A stretch of DNA of 64,000 nucleotides from Bacteroidales bacterium (lineage in GTDB: Bacteria; Bacteroidota; Bacteroidia; Bacteroidales; F082): contig JAKSMV010000002.1 of NCBI GenBank assembly GCA_024400425.1, forward strand, positions 124,001 through 188,000. Reading direction: 5' to 3'. This document shows positions 9,861-18,318 of this stretch, in pieces. The number at the start of each line of letters is the position of its first letter. Within the stretch, counting starts at the first letter, position 1. The position numbers were made by a program, and so were the translations under genes. The notes under the pieces were generated by a model, which worked only from the letters and a program-made list of their open reading frames with translations, was not told the origin of the DNA and ran no database searches.

Positions 9861-11092
9861 AGAGAAATTGTATTTTGCTGATTCTTATGATGTTGTTTTT
9901 CGCTCCTTCGGCTTTCTCCCAGAAATCACGAAGCCAGTTGGAAAAGGAAATCAAGGCCTTGCAAGAGGATATCTCCACCACGAGTAAACTACTCAAGAAG
10001 ACCTCGAAGGACAGGGAGATGACCTTGAACGAGGTTTCGCTTTTGGACAAGAAAATCAAGCAACGCGAGAAACTGATCCAGGCTTATTACGAACAGATTG
10101 CCGTTCTCGACCAGGAAATCAGCAAGGGTCAAGGCAACATCAAGACCTTGAATGCCGACTTGAAAAACCTCCGAAAAGAGTATGCCCAAATGGTGGCCTT
10201 TGCCAACCGTAACCGCAGCCATTACGACATTCTGGAGTTCGTCTTTGCCTCGTCCGACTTCAATCAGGCTTTCAGTCGTTTGCGTTATATTCGTCAATTC
10301 AATGAATCGCGCAAGACCAAGATGAACCAGATTTCCAACACTGAGAAACGTATCACTGGCGAGGTTGAAGCCAGCCAAAAAGCTCGCGAGGAACAGGCTG
10401 CCATGTTGGCTGACGAAAAGGTGCAACAGGCTGAATTGCAGAAGGAAAAGGAACAACTGAATAGCCAGATTGCATCGCTGAAGAAGAAAGAAGGCCAGTT
10501 GCAGAAAGATATCAAGCAGAAGCAACAGCAAGCCAAGAACCTACAAAAAGCCATCGACGACATCATTGCCGAAGAGATTCGCCTGGCCAACGAACGAGCC
10601 AAGAAAGAAGCCGAAGCCAAGGGCAAGAAGGCTGAAAGCAGCAAAGGCATCGTGATGACGCCAGCCGAGAAGACGCTTTCCACCAATTTCGCGAACAACA
10701 AAGGCAAGCTGCCTTGGCCAGTCGAGCGTGGCGTGGTATCGTCGTCTTACGGTAAGCATGCTTCCGTGGTTTCTGAAAAGGTCACCGTGACCAATTCGGG
10801 CATCGACATTGCCACCGATGAGAATGCCCAAGCTCGTGCGGTCTTCGATGGCGTTGTCACCTCGGTCACTAAACTGACAGGCTCCAATACGGTGATTATC
10901 ATCCGCCATGGCGAGTATTTCACCGTTTATTCCAATATTGAGGAAGCCATCGTCAAACGTGGCGACAATGTGAAGACCAAGCAAAACCTTGGCCGTATTC
11001 ATACCAACAAGGCTGAAAACAAGACGGAATTGCATTTCGAATTGCTGAAAGGCCAACAACGCGACAACCCCGAACCATGGTTATCATTGTAG
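9857..11092 (+). CDS. EnvC-like murein hydrolase activator (degenerate LytM/M23)
   Basis: A 411-residue exported protein: signal peptide at residues 1-21 (LFFAPSAFSQ), a long coiled coil at about 22-250 rich in Glu/Lys/Gln, then a C-terminal LytM/M23 domain. The zinc-site residues of active M23 peptidases are altered: the HxxxD position reads NSGID (His to Asn) and the final HxH reads ELHFE (first His to Glu). This is the pattern of EnvC/NlpD-type activators, which switch on amidases at the division site rather than cutting murein themselves. Which amidase it serves is unknown. It is the last long gene of the TPR-DUF4292-EnvC unit. Confidence 0.85.
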   Translation: MKRNCILLILMMLFFAPSAFSQKSRSQLEKEIKALQEDISTTSKLLKKTSKDREMTLNEVSLLDKKIKQREKLIQAYYEQIAVLDQEISKGQGNIKTLNADLKNLRKEYAQMVAFANRNRSHYDILEFVFASSDFNQAFSRLRYIRQFNESRKTKMNQISNTEKRITGEVEASQKAREEQAAMLADEKVQQAELQKEKEQLNSQIASLKKKEGQLQKDIKQKQQQAKNLQKAIDDIIAEEIRLANERAKKEAEAKGKKAESSKGIVMTPAEKTLSTNFANNKGKLPWPVERGVVSSSYGKHASVVSEKVTVTNSGIDIATDENAQARAVFDGVVTSVTKLTGSNTVIIIRHGEYFTVYSNIEEAIVKRGDNVKTKQNLGRIHTNKAENKTELHFELLKGQQRDNPEPWLSL

Positions 11093-11121
11093 AACTACTG
11101 TGTCTCAAAATTAACTGAATC

Positions 11122-11280
11122 ATGCGCAAGAAATTGATTATATTGTTTTTAGGTATATTGGTCCTGATGGCCAGTTGCAAGACGCAGGAAGTGCCAGGCC
11201 GCCGTCGCGCCCCACGGCATTGCAACACCTGCACGAAATGGAGCTACATTCCCGTAAAAACTATCGACAATGAAGCCTGA
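11122..11280 (+). CDS. Small lipoprotein with CxxC motif, 52 residues
   Basis: A short frame that starts at ATG 11122 and ends at TGA 11278-11280. It encodes a signal peptide with the lipobox LMASC (Cys19), an Arg-rich stretch (GRRRAPR) and a closing HCNTCTKW motif. The stop overlaps the start of the SprT-like gene by 11 nt, consistent with coupled translation. The lipobox, cysteines and gene packing support a real small lipoprotein; function unknown. Confidence 0.65.
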   Translation: MRKKLIILFLGILVLMASCKTQEVPGRRRAPRHCNTCTKWSYIPVKTIDNEA

Positions 11281-11884
11281 AGAGCTTGAATTGCTGAAGA
11301 AGTATTTTCCGGAAACATCGGCCGAAGGGGTGGCGGCATTGTACGAAGCGCGTAAATTCCGATTGGAATTCAAGCGGCCCAGGACAACCAAGTTGGGCGA
11401 TTTCCGTCCGCCAAGAACCAAAAACGGCATTTGCCACATTACCTTGAATTGCGATTTGCATCCCTATCAGATGCTGATTACATACGTTCACGAAGTGGCA
11501 CATTATGATGTGTATCAGCAATATGGCAGAAAAGCGCAGCCTCACGGCGTGGAATGGAAACGCATCTACAAGGCCTTGATGCAGCCTTTCCTAACCACAG
11601 AAATTTTCCCTGAAGATGTCCTTCAGCAATTGCATCAGCATTTCCAAAACCTTTCGGCCAGCACTTGCACCGATTTCGATTTGATGAAGGTGCTGAAATC
11701 GCACGATGAGCGCAAATCGAACAAAACTCTCGTTGACGATTTACCGGAAAATGCACGTTTCTTAGCACCCAACGGCATGGTTTTCCGCCGTGGCGAAAAA
11801 CTGCGCAAGAACTACCGTTGCCATTGCGAAACCAATGGAAAATCGTATTTCGTGAGCGGATTGCTTGAGGTGGAGGTCTTGTGA
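11270..11884 (+). CDS. SprT-like zinc metalloprotease-fold protein
   Basis: A 204-residue protein with the metal-binding motif HEVAH (about residues 75-79, in YVHEVAHYDV) and a downstream PHGVEWK that supplies the third histidine, as in SprT/Spartan-like domains. The C-terminal third carries RCHCE. SprT-family proteins are putative zinc proteases; Spartan cleaves DNA-protein crosslinks, but bacterial roles are poorly known. No signal peptide is present, so it is likely cytoplasmic despite being coupled to a lipoprotein gene. Confidence 0.8.
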   Translation: MKPEELELLKKYFPETSAEGVAALYEARKFRLEFKRPRTTKLGDFRPPRTKNGICHITLNCDLHPYQMLITYVHEVAHYDVYQQYGRKAQPHGVEWKRIYKALMQPFLTTEIFPEDVLQQLHQHFQNLSASTCTDFDLMKVLKSHDERKSNKTLVDDLPENARFLAPNGMVFRRGEKLRKNYRCHCETNGKSYFVSGLLEVEVL

Positions 11885-12000
11885 TGCGAAGCTTTTCGCC
11901 TTTGTTGTTTGTTGTTGTTTAGTAATTCAATCCAAAATGCCAAAGTGGGATGATGTTGTCGATTCCATATTCGATGTCGTCTTTCACAACGAAGCCAACT

Positions 12001-12048
12001 GCGGAAAAAAATCCGCAAGATTTGCAAAAATTGCGGAAAAAAATCCGC
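12001..12048. repeat. Two direct copies of a 16-bp hairpin-forming repeat
   Basis: GCGGAAAAAAATCCGC occurs at 12001-12016 and again at 12033-12048 (32-bp period). Each copy is itself an inverted repeat (GCGGA/TCCGC). They could form tandem small hairpins, perhaps with terminator activity. Confidence 0.8.
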
Positions 12049-12228
12049 ATTTTTAGATATTGTGGATGAAATACATTCTTTTAAAGCCCGATAAATGATA
12101 GATAAGCCATAGATAGGCCTGATTTTATTACATTGTTTATCAATGATTTAAAAATAGATATTTCAATTTTTTGATAGATATGGCCTCTTGGGGGTCTTGA
12201 CAAAGGTTTTTCCGTTGGGTTTTTCACA

Positions 12229-12236
12229 TAATTTTG
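12229..12236 (+). promoter_or_regulatory. Bacteroidetes -7 box before TPR/HTH regulator
   Basis: TAATTTTG fits TAnnTTTG. It lies 21 nt before ATG 12258, which argues against the TTG start at 12234 that would fall inside the box. Confidence 0.6.
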
Positions 12237-12257
12237 CAAGTGAAAAATCGAATAGCG

Positions 12258-13616
12258 ATGAAAGCATTAAAAATTTGGATGTTTTGCCTGGCCTTTTTCG
12301 GAATTTTGTCGGTGACGACATCGTGTCGCAACGAAGCACGTCATTTCGAAAAAGCGGACTCCTTATATAAGGAAGGCAGCGAAAAACGTCATCAGAAGCA
12401 GTCGGAGGTGGCAGCCGAATTGTTCAGTCAGGCTTTGTTAGAAATTGAAAAATGCGATGCCGAGAACGGAAATGTGCAGCAGTTGAAAGGAAAAATTGAG
12501 GATGATTTGGGTGCCATGTACTGGAAACACGGCCTGATGGATGATGCCTTGGAGATGCACCAAAAGGCTGCGATGCTGTTTCGCGAGGTTCCAGATTCCA
12601 CCAATTTGGCTGTCGCGTTGCGCAACAGCGGCAGAGTGGCGGCTTTGATGGAAAAAACTGACGAGGCAGAGCATTATTATAATGAAGCGTTGCAAGTGGC
12701 CAAGTTGGTCAGAAACGATAGCCTGCTTTACGATATTCAGTTGGAACAAGCACGTGATTTTTACATGAACATTGGCGACTATCAGAAAGCAATCGAAAAT
12801 GTGAATCAAGTCCTTGAAAAAGGCATTGACACCATTATGTGCCATTTGACTTTGGGTGTCGCCCATTTTTACATGGAAAATGATAGCCTTGCTGCATTGC
12901 ATCTCCACTATGCCACGCAAAGCGAAAAGGCGGGCATCAGGGTTCCGGCTTATCAAGCCTTATACACCATTGCGCAAGAACAAGGCGACATCGAAAAAGC
13001 CCTTGAATATCACGAACTTTTCAGCGAAAACCTGATACAGACCGATAATGAAAACCATTTCGAGCAGGTGCAGCGCATCAAGACGGACTACGATTTGCAG
13101 GTGCAGAAAAACGAACTGCAAGCCGAGCAAAGGCTGAAAAATGTCCGCCTGTATCTTTTCCTTTCGCTCTTGGTCATTGCCTTGCTGACGGCATTTTTCA
13201 TTCTTCGGCAGAAAATGCTCAACGACAAGTTAAAATTGGAGCAAATGAAAAACCAAATGGAACTCGCGCTGAAGAAAAACAAGGTCTATGTCACGGCCTT
13301 GGCCTTGTCGGAGCAGGTGACTTCGTCATCATTGGCTTTCAACCTTGATGAACGCGACTGGCAGGATTTCATCGAACTGACCGATTTTGCCTACGGCGAT
13401 TTCACGAAACGCCTCATGGCGCAATATCCGACCTTGACCGACAGCGACTTGCAGATTTGCTGCCTCACCAAACAAGGTTTCACCAATCAGGTCATTTCCA
13501 TTTTGTTAGGAATCCAGACGGCTTCGTTTGCACGCCGCAAATCGTACATCAAGCAGGAAAAAATGAATGGTTTGAACGATAATAGGTCATTTGAAGAAAT
13601 AATCAACGCCGTGTAG
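12258..13616 (+). CDS. Membrane-anchored TPR protein with C-terminal helix-turn-helix
   Basis: About 452 residues: an N-terminal lipoprotein-like signal (GILSVTTSC), a TPR array over roughly residues 30-290, one membrane helix near 300-320 (LYLFLSLLVIALLTAFFILR), a short coiled coil, and a C-terminal segment LTDSDLQICCLTKQGF that resembles the LuxR/GerE-type HTH seen in Bacteroidales TPR regulators. The layout suggests an outside sensor (TPR) coupled through the membrane to a cytoplasmic DNA-binding-like tail. The ligand and target genes are unknown; the following T9SS protein gene is a candidate by position. Its TAG stop is part of a palindromic element. Confidence 0.75.
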   Translation: MKALKIWMFCLAFFGILSVTTSCRNEARHFEKADSLYKEGSEKRHQKQSEVAAELFSQALLEIEKCDAENGNVQQLKGKIEDDLGAMYWKHGLMDDALEMHQKAAMLFREVPDSTNLAVALRNSGRVAALMEKTDEAEHYYNEALQVAKLVRNDSLLYDIQLEQARDFYMNIGDYQKAIENVNQVLEKGIDTIMCHLTLGVAHFYMENDSLAALHLHYATQSEKAGIRVPAYQALYTIAQEQGDIEKALEYHELFSENLIQTDNENHFEQVQRIKTDYDLQVQKNELQAEQRLKNVRLYLFLSLLVIALLTAFFILRQKMLNDKLKLEQMKNQMELALKKNKVYVTALALSEQVTSSSLAFNLDERDWQDFIELTDFAYGDFTKRLMAQYPTLTDSDLQICCLTKQGFTNQVISILLGIQTASFARRKSYIKQEKMNGLNDNRSFEEIINAV

Positions 13617-13638
13617 AGACGTTGCGTGCAACGTCTCA
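13613..13638. repeat. Dispersed palindromic element, copy 1 (GTTGC core)
   Basis: GAGACGTTGC and its complement GCAACGTCTC flank a 2-nt centre, with a GTAGAGACG left end that also supplies the TAG stop of the preceding gene. It shares its outer ends with five other elements in this window but has a different core. Confidence 0.8.
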
Positions 13639-13693
13639 AACAATAAGCAAAATCATAATAAATTGAATATTAATAAATTAAAATTTATACATT

Positions 13694-16600
13694 ATGAAAA
13701 AAGCATTAGTAATCTTATCAACCTTCGTTCTCGCGGCCTGGAATACGGTTTGCGGACAAACTCAGGAATTTGCTCCTGTCGGGGCGGAATGGTATTTCGA
13801 GGTGTCTTCCTTCTTTATGGTCCCTGCTTCGGTTTTCAGAATGGCTTCCATTGGTGACACTGTTATCAATGGTCACCAATGTCGGATTATCACCGAACCT
13901 TTTTTGTGTTTTTCGGAAGCTCAAAGTGGCAAGCAGTATGTTTACAATGAGGGCAGTGTCGTTTATTGGTACAACGTCACCATCGACGATTTCACCATCT
14001 TGTACGACTTTAGCCTTGAGGCAGGAGAAGGCTGGACTATCGAGATAGACTCCTGTAGTTATTATTTGGAAATTGAGTCGGTGGAGGAAGTGACTTGGGA
14101 AGGACACACCTATAGGGTTCAAAGACTCAGGTACGATTGGCCTATATTTTACGGCGACATAATTGAAGGCATAGGTTATGTAGGAGGCTTGTTTCCCGAT
14201 TGCGCTTCGTGTAGTGAAACAGCGTATGATGGACCATATCCATACAATATACGCTGTTATCTTGAAGATGGCGAACAGCTGTATCACACAGGGCCTTACG
14301 GTTGCGATGAATTTACCTATTCCTATTGGGATGGCAGCATAGCCGATGCGTATGCTGGCGGCGACGGTTCAGAGGAAAACCCGTACCAAATTGCCACCGC
14401 TGCACAACTGGCTTTACTGGCCAAAGAAACCAACGATGGCACGGGCGGTAATGCGCATTACATTCAGACCAACAACATCAGCTTGAATCGAAGTTCCTGG
14501 GATCCTACTTACGAATGGCCCGGCATTGGAAACATCTACGATTATTATTGGATGTATGTGCATTATTTTACAGGCGTTTATGACGGAAATGGCTATTGGA
14601 TTGACAATATGTACCAAGGTGTCAACGATTCAATAATTTCTGTGGGCGGACTTTTCGGAATGACACAGAACGCGGTCATCAAAAATGTAACTTTGAAAAA
14701 CAGCAATATTAAGAGTAATAATATTTCAGGCGGTATCATCGGTAGTGCGGGTAACACGCAAATCATCAATTGCCACACTGAAAATGTGAATATTGAATCG
14801 GGATTGGTTGGTGGAGGCATCGTAGGTGAGGCAGGCGTGTCGTATTTGGATTATATTTATAACGTCCATGGGGAAGGTGACTGTTATATAGTTGATTGTT
14901 CGGCTTCTGGAAGCATTACGAGCTTGAATCATTTGATGGGTCACTACACAGGGGGAATTGCTGGTAACATAGGTGTTTTTTCGGGTGTTGCATTGGTGAA
15001 AGACTGTGTGAATCGTTGTCAAATCGAAGCATACGAAGATTATAATGATGGTGGCATCGTAGGCCATTGTTATAGTACGGAAAACTTATCGGAAGTCGTA
15101 GGCTGTGAAAACTATGGCAGTATTAATGCTCAATCTTTAACTGATGCAAATTATAACGGTGGCATCGCAGGTATGGCATCCGGAAAGTTTCAGATAAAGG
15201 ATTGCACCAATTACGGTGTTGTGGGAAATGAAGAGATAGGCTATACGGGCGGAATTGTTGGAGGTTGTAGTGCGGAAGTTTGTTTCTGCAACAATTATGG
15301 AGACTGCATTGGAGTGTTTGCTGGCGGCATCGTTGGGCAGTCGGATATCAGCTCAATTCACCATTGCTTGAACGAAGGAAAGGTCATGGCACCTGCTGGT
15401 GCTGCAGGAATTGTAGCACAAAATGAGTATGGAGATTTTGTGTACGATTGTACGAATCTTGGCCAAATTGAATCGATATGTGATAGAGGAGGAGCTGTTG
15501 CCTGTGGCATTACTGATAAAGGTTATGCGGTCAATTGCGTCAATCGGGGAAATATTGTGGCAACGGGAGATGCTGTCATAGTTGGTGGAATTGTAAACCT
15601 TGGTTCAGCTTACAATTGTTATAATATGGGTGATGTGGCTGGATATCCTAGTGAGACAGGTTATTATATTCTTGTAGGCGGCATCGTAGGGGCAAGTGTT
15701 CCCGGTACTGAAATCCGTAATGTCTATAATGCAGGCAATGTGATAGGCGAAGGAAATAGTCATCTTGATTTTTATGGTTTCGGCAACATTTTGGGTTATA
15801 GCGATATTGATGATGGCGTGTTGGTCAACTGCTATTGGAGAGATGAAAACCGTCCGGCAGTCGGTGTTTCTGGATACCAGAACATTGTTGGTTCGTCGCA
15901 TTTCCGCCCAGGCTTAACGGATACACAATGGTTGCTCGATACCGCGCAATTTGGCACCAACGATTTGGTCGAGGCCTTGAATTTCGGTCGCGAAAGCCTT
16001 GAAAACGACTCGCTATCCGAATACACTTTCAGCCATTGGATGAGCGATGAAGATTGGGTAAACCACGGATTGCCGATTTTCGGTACGGCAGAGCCTATCT
16101 TCAATTTTGATTTTTCAGAATGGTACTACGAAATCCTGAACGACAATGGCAGCATTACTTTCCAACATCTGGAATATACCGCCGACACCGCCATCAACAG
16201 CCGCCGTACAAAAGTCATTATGAGAACCAACACAATGTACGACAAAGGTGTTGAGGTCACGCACGAATACGTTTATGAGGAAAACGGCATCGTGTATTGG
16301 TGGAACAAGACCTTGAATGAGTTCACCGTGCTTTACAATCTGAATGCCGAAGCCGGCGACGAATGGCAAATCAAGGTCGGCACGGAAACCATAACCGTTC
16401 ATGTTGATGCCGTGGATGATTACGATTACGAAGGCAGGACTTACAAAATGCTGCAAGTCAGCGACGAAAACGATGTCTTCAGCGGAACCATAGTCTGCGG
16501 CATCGGCCACCTGACGAGTTTCTTCCCCGAAAGGCTGATGAGCAAATCGGGCAACTACCGCGTGGAAGGCATACGTTGCTGTTGGAAAGACGGCGAACTG

Positions 16601-16891
16601 GTTTTCAAATACGGCGACAAGGATTGCGATGAGATTTACATTGAATTGCACAACGGAATTGAGGAATCTGATAATCAGACATTCCGCGTTTATCCGAATC
16701 CGGCCAAAGGCTTCATCACCATCGAAACGGAAGAAGAAAACGCCGTTTATGAAATCCTAAACATCATGGGACAAACCGTCCTTTCAGGCTCGCTGAATGG
16801 TGCAAAACAAATCGATGTGTCAGGCCTTTCCGATGGCATGTATTTCATAAAGGTCGGTCAGAAAACGGTGAAATTTGTGGTGAGGAAATAA
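13694..16891 (+). CDS. Large secreted GLUG-repeat protein with T9SS type A sorting domain
   Basis: A 1065-residue secreted protein. The signal peptide covers residues 1-22 (ending AWNTVCGQ). The middle (about 220-740) is a series of GLUG-type units recognisable by repeated GGI(V/I)G cores, expected to stack as a beta-helix. The C-terminus (VYPNPAKGFITIE to the end) is a Por secretion (type A) sorting domain, marking export by the type IX system and surface attachment. Regions about 30-200 and 810-980 resemble each other (EWYFEV/EWYYEI, VYWYN/VYWWN, FTILY/FTVLY), so a duplicated domain flanks the repeats. The role may be adhesion or substrate binding, but this is not shown. It is convergent with the ABC operon, only 4 nt away. 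Confidence 0.88.
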   Translation: MKKALVILSTFVLAAWNTVCGQTQEFAPVGAEWYFEVSSFFMVPASVFRMASIGDTVINGHQCRIITEPFLCFSEAQSGKQYVYNEGSVVYWYNVTIDDFTILYDFSLEAGEGWTIEIDSCSYYLEIESVEEVTWEGHTYRVQRLRYDWPIFYGDIIEGIGYVGGLFPDCASCSETAYDGPYPYNIRCYLEDGEQLYHTGPYGCDEFTYSYWDGSIADAYAGGDGSEENPYQIATAAQLALLAKETNDGTGGNAHYIQTNNISLNRSSWDPTYEWPGIGNIYDYYWMYVHYFTGVYDGNGYWIDNMYQGVNDSIISVGGLFGMTQNAVIKNVTLKNSNIKSNNISGGIIGSAGNTQIINCHTENVNIESGLVGGGIVGEAGVSYLDYIYNVHGEGDCYIVDCSASGSITSLNHLMGHYTGGIAGNIGVFSGVALVKDCVNRCQIEAYEDYNDGGIVGHCYSTENLSEVVGCENYGSINAQSLTDANYNGGIAGMASGKFQIKDCTNYGVVGNEEIGYTGGIVGGCSAEVCFCNNYGDCIGVFAGGIVGQSDISSIHHCLNEGKVMAPAGAAGIVAQNEYGDFVYDCTNLGQIESICDRGGAVACGITDKGYAVNCVNRGNIVATGDAVIVGGIVNLGSAYNCYNMGDVAGYPSETGYYILVGGIVGASVPGTEIRNVYNAGNVIGEGNSHLDFYGFGNILGYSDIDDGVLVNCYWRDENRPAVGVSGYQNIVGSSHFRPGLTDTQWLLDTAQFGTNDLVEALNFGRESLENDSLSEYTFSHWMSDEDWVNHGLPIFGTAEPIFNFDFSEWYYEILNDNGSITFQHLEYTADTAINSRRTKVIMRTNTMYDKGVEVTHEYVYEENGIVYWWNKTLNEFTVLYNLNAEAGDEWQIKVGTETITVHVDAVDDYDYEGRTYKMLQVSDENDVFSGTIVCGIGHLTSFFPERLMSKSGNYRVEGIRCCWKDGELVFKYGDKDCDEIYIELHNGIEESDNQTFRVYPNPAKGFITIETEEENAVYEILNIMGQTVLSGSLNGAKQIDVSGLSDGMYFIKVGQKTVKFVVRK

Positions 16892-16895
16892 ATCA

Positions 16896-17573
16896 CTACA
16901 ACGATTTCAAAATCAAATCCTTAACCGATTGAAGGTTGTCTTTGTCAACCTGCGTTTGCGCAACAATCTTGACTGGAGCCTTGCTGAACACGATGATCTC
17001 GTCGCTGAGCAGCAGGGCTTCGTCGATGTCGTGCGTGACGTAAACGACCGTGCGTTTGTCGCGTTTCCAAATCTCCACGAAACGCTCCATGATGTTTTTC
17101 TTCAAAGTGATGTCGAGGCCCGAAAAAGGTTCGTCCATCAGGATGACATCAGAATCGATGGCAAAGGCCCTTGCAATGGAGACGCGCTGCGCCATGCCGC
17201 CGCTGAGCTGCGAAGGATAATATTGTGCATAATGGTCCATTTCGACCATTTGCAGCAGATAATCAAGTTTTTGCTGGCGTTCGGAAGCCGTAAGGTTGCG
17301 ATCCATGACAAAACCGATGTTTTCCGCAACGGTTTTCCATGGCAGCAATCGTGGGGTCTGAAAGATATAGGAAAAACGCTTGCCGTTGAGGCTGCTGAAA
17401 TCGCCGCCATCGGCTGCTGTCACGCCGCCCATCATGTTGAGCAAAGTGGTCTTGCCGCAACCCGAAGGACCGAGGATGCAGGAAATCACGCCTTCCCGAA
17501 AGGCAATGTCGAAATCCTTGAAAACGACGTTGCCGTCAAATTGCTTGCTGATATGTTTCAGTTCCAGTGCCAT
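16896..17573 (-). CDS. ABC transporter ATP-binding protein (NrtD/SsuB/TauB type)
   Basis: A 225-residue ABC ATPase: Walker A GPSGCGKTT, Q-loop at FQTPRLLPW, signature LSGGMAQR, Walker B VILMDEPF and H-loop VTHD are all intact. The RLLPW after the Q-loop is typical of the nitrate/sulfonate/taurine importer branch. It is the last gene of a three-gene minus-strand operon; one nucleotide separates it from the permease gene. Confidence 0.92.
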   Translation of the reverse strand: MALELKHISKQFDGNVVFKDFDIAFREGVISCILGPSGCGKTTLLNMMGGVTAADGGDFSSLNGKRFSYIFQTPRLLPWKTVAENIGFVMDRNLTASERQQKLDYLLQMVEMDHYAQYYPSQLSGGMAQRVSIARAFAIDSDVILMDEPFSGLDITLKKNIMERFVEIWKRDKRTVVYVTHDIDEALLLSDEIIVFSKAPVKIVAQTQVDKDNLQSVKDLILKSL

Positions 17574-17574
17574 G

Positions 17575-18318
17575 TCATTTCCATTTTATCAAATTCTTCT
17601 CGCCCCAACGGATGAGTTTTTCAAAGAGAAAACTTATCAGAATGGCGATCAAGGTCCAAGCTATCAGCACATCGACATTCAGGAACGACTGCGCCGCGTG
17701 CATCCGGCTGCCGATGCCGAATTCCGGCTGACTGAGCACTTCGCCAATCACGATGGCACGCCAGCCAATGCCGAAAGCACTCGAAATGCCACTCACCACA
17801 AAAGGCGCAATGGCGGGTACATACACTTCCTTGATGATGCGGCTCTCGCTGACATGGTAAAACCGCGCCATTTCAATCAGTTTGCCGTCCACATTGCGGA
17901 TGCCTTCGATGACATTGGTGCAAATCATAGGAAACATGGTGAGAATGCCAATAAACACAGGCACTGAGCCTGATTTGAACCATATCAAGGCCAGAAGGAT
18001 GAAAGCCACAACAGGAATGGAACGCATCACCACAATCCAAGGTTTTAGGAAAGCTTCAAATTTTTCGTTTACGCCTGCCCAAATGCCTAAACCGACACCC
18101 AAAACCAAGGCAATGGCAAAGCCAATCAAGCCGCGTAAAAGCGTGTTGCCGACCACTAAAAGGAAATCCTTTTCGGCAAAAAGCCGGATTGTGGCCAACA
18201 AAGTCGCCCAAGGTCCCGGCATGATTTGCTCGGAGCCGATGCGCAGCGCAGCCACTTCCCAAAGCGCCAGCATCACGGCGACGGAGATTATGCCAATATA
18301 GGTTTTCTTCTTATTCAT
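17575..18318 (-). CDS. ABC transporter permease (BPD_transp_1)
   Basis: A 247-residue inner-membrane permease with about six helices. The cytoplasmic EAA-loop region lies around ARFYHVSESRIIKEVYVPAIAPFVVSGISSAFGIGW (about residues 150-190; shown only as landmarks), and GIGWRAIVIGEV is typical of SsuC/TauC/NrtB permeases. Its start overlaps the end of the substrate-binding protein gene by 8 nt. Confidence 0.9.
   Translation of the reverse strand: MNKKKTYIGIISVAVMLALWEVAALRIGSEQIMPGPWATLLATIRLFAEKDFLLVVGNTLLRGLIGFAIALVLGVGLGIWAGVNEKFEAFLKPWIVVMRSIPVVAFILLALIWFKSGSVPVFIGILTMFPMICTNVIEGIRNVDGKLIEMARFYHVSESRIIKEVYVPAIAPFVVSGISSAFGIGWRAIVIGEVLSQPEFGIGSRMHAAQSFLNVDVLIAWTLIAILISFLFEKLIRWGEKNLIKWK

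Larger units (their letters stand above)
11885..12257. other. Intergenic region with AT-rich tail, no gene supported
   Basis: About 370 bp. The first part holds a 39-codon frame (MPKWDDVVDSIFDVVF at 11938) that could be a remnant of a larger gene but has no support as an intact one. A pair of direct-repeat hairpins follows (12001-12048), then about 120 bp of AT-rich sequence leading to the -7 box at 12229. Confidence 0.6.

Noticed and set aside
9857..11092. Active M23 endopeptidase
   Set aside because: Zinc ligand positions are Asn and Glu in place of His, so an activator role is more likely.
11938..12056. Short plus-strand frame starting MPKWDDVVDSIF
   Set aside because: Only 39 codons, no ribosome site or partner, and its end is made of the direct-repeat hairpins; at most a remnant.
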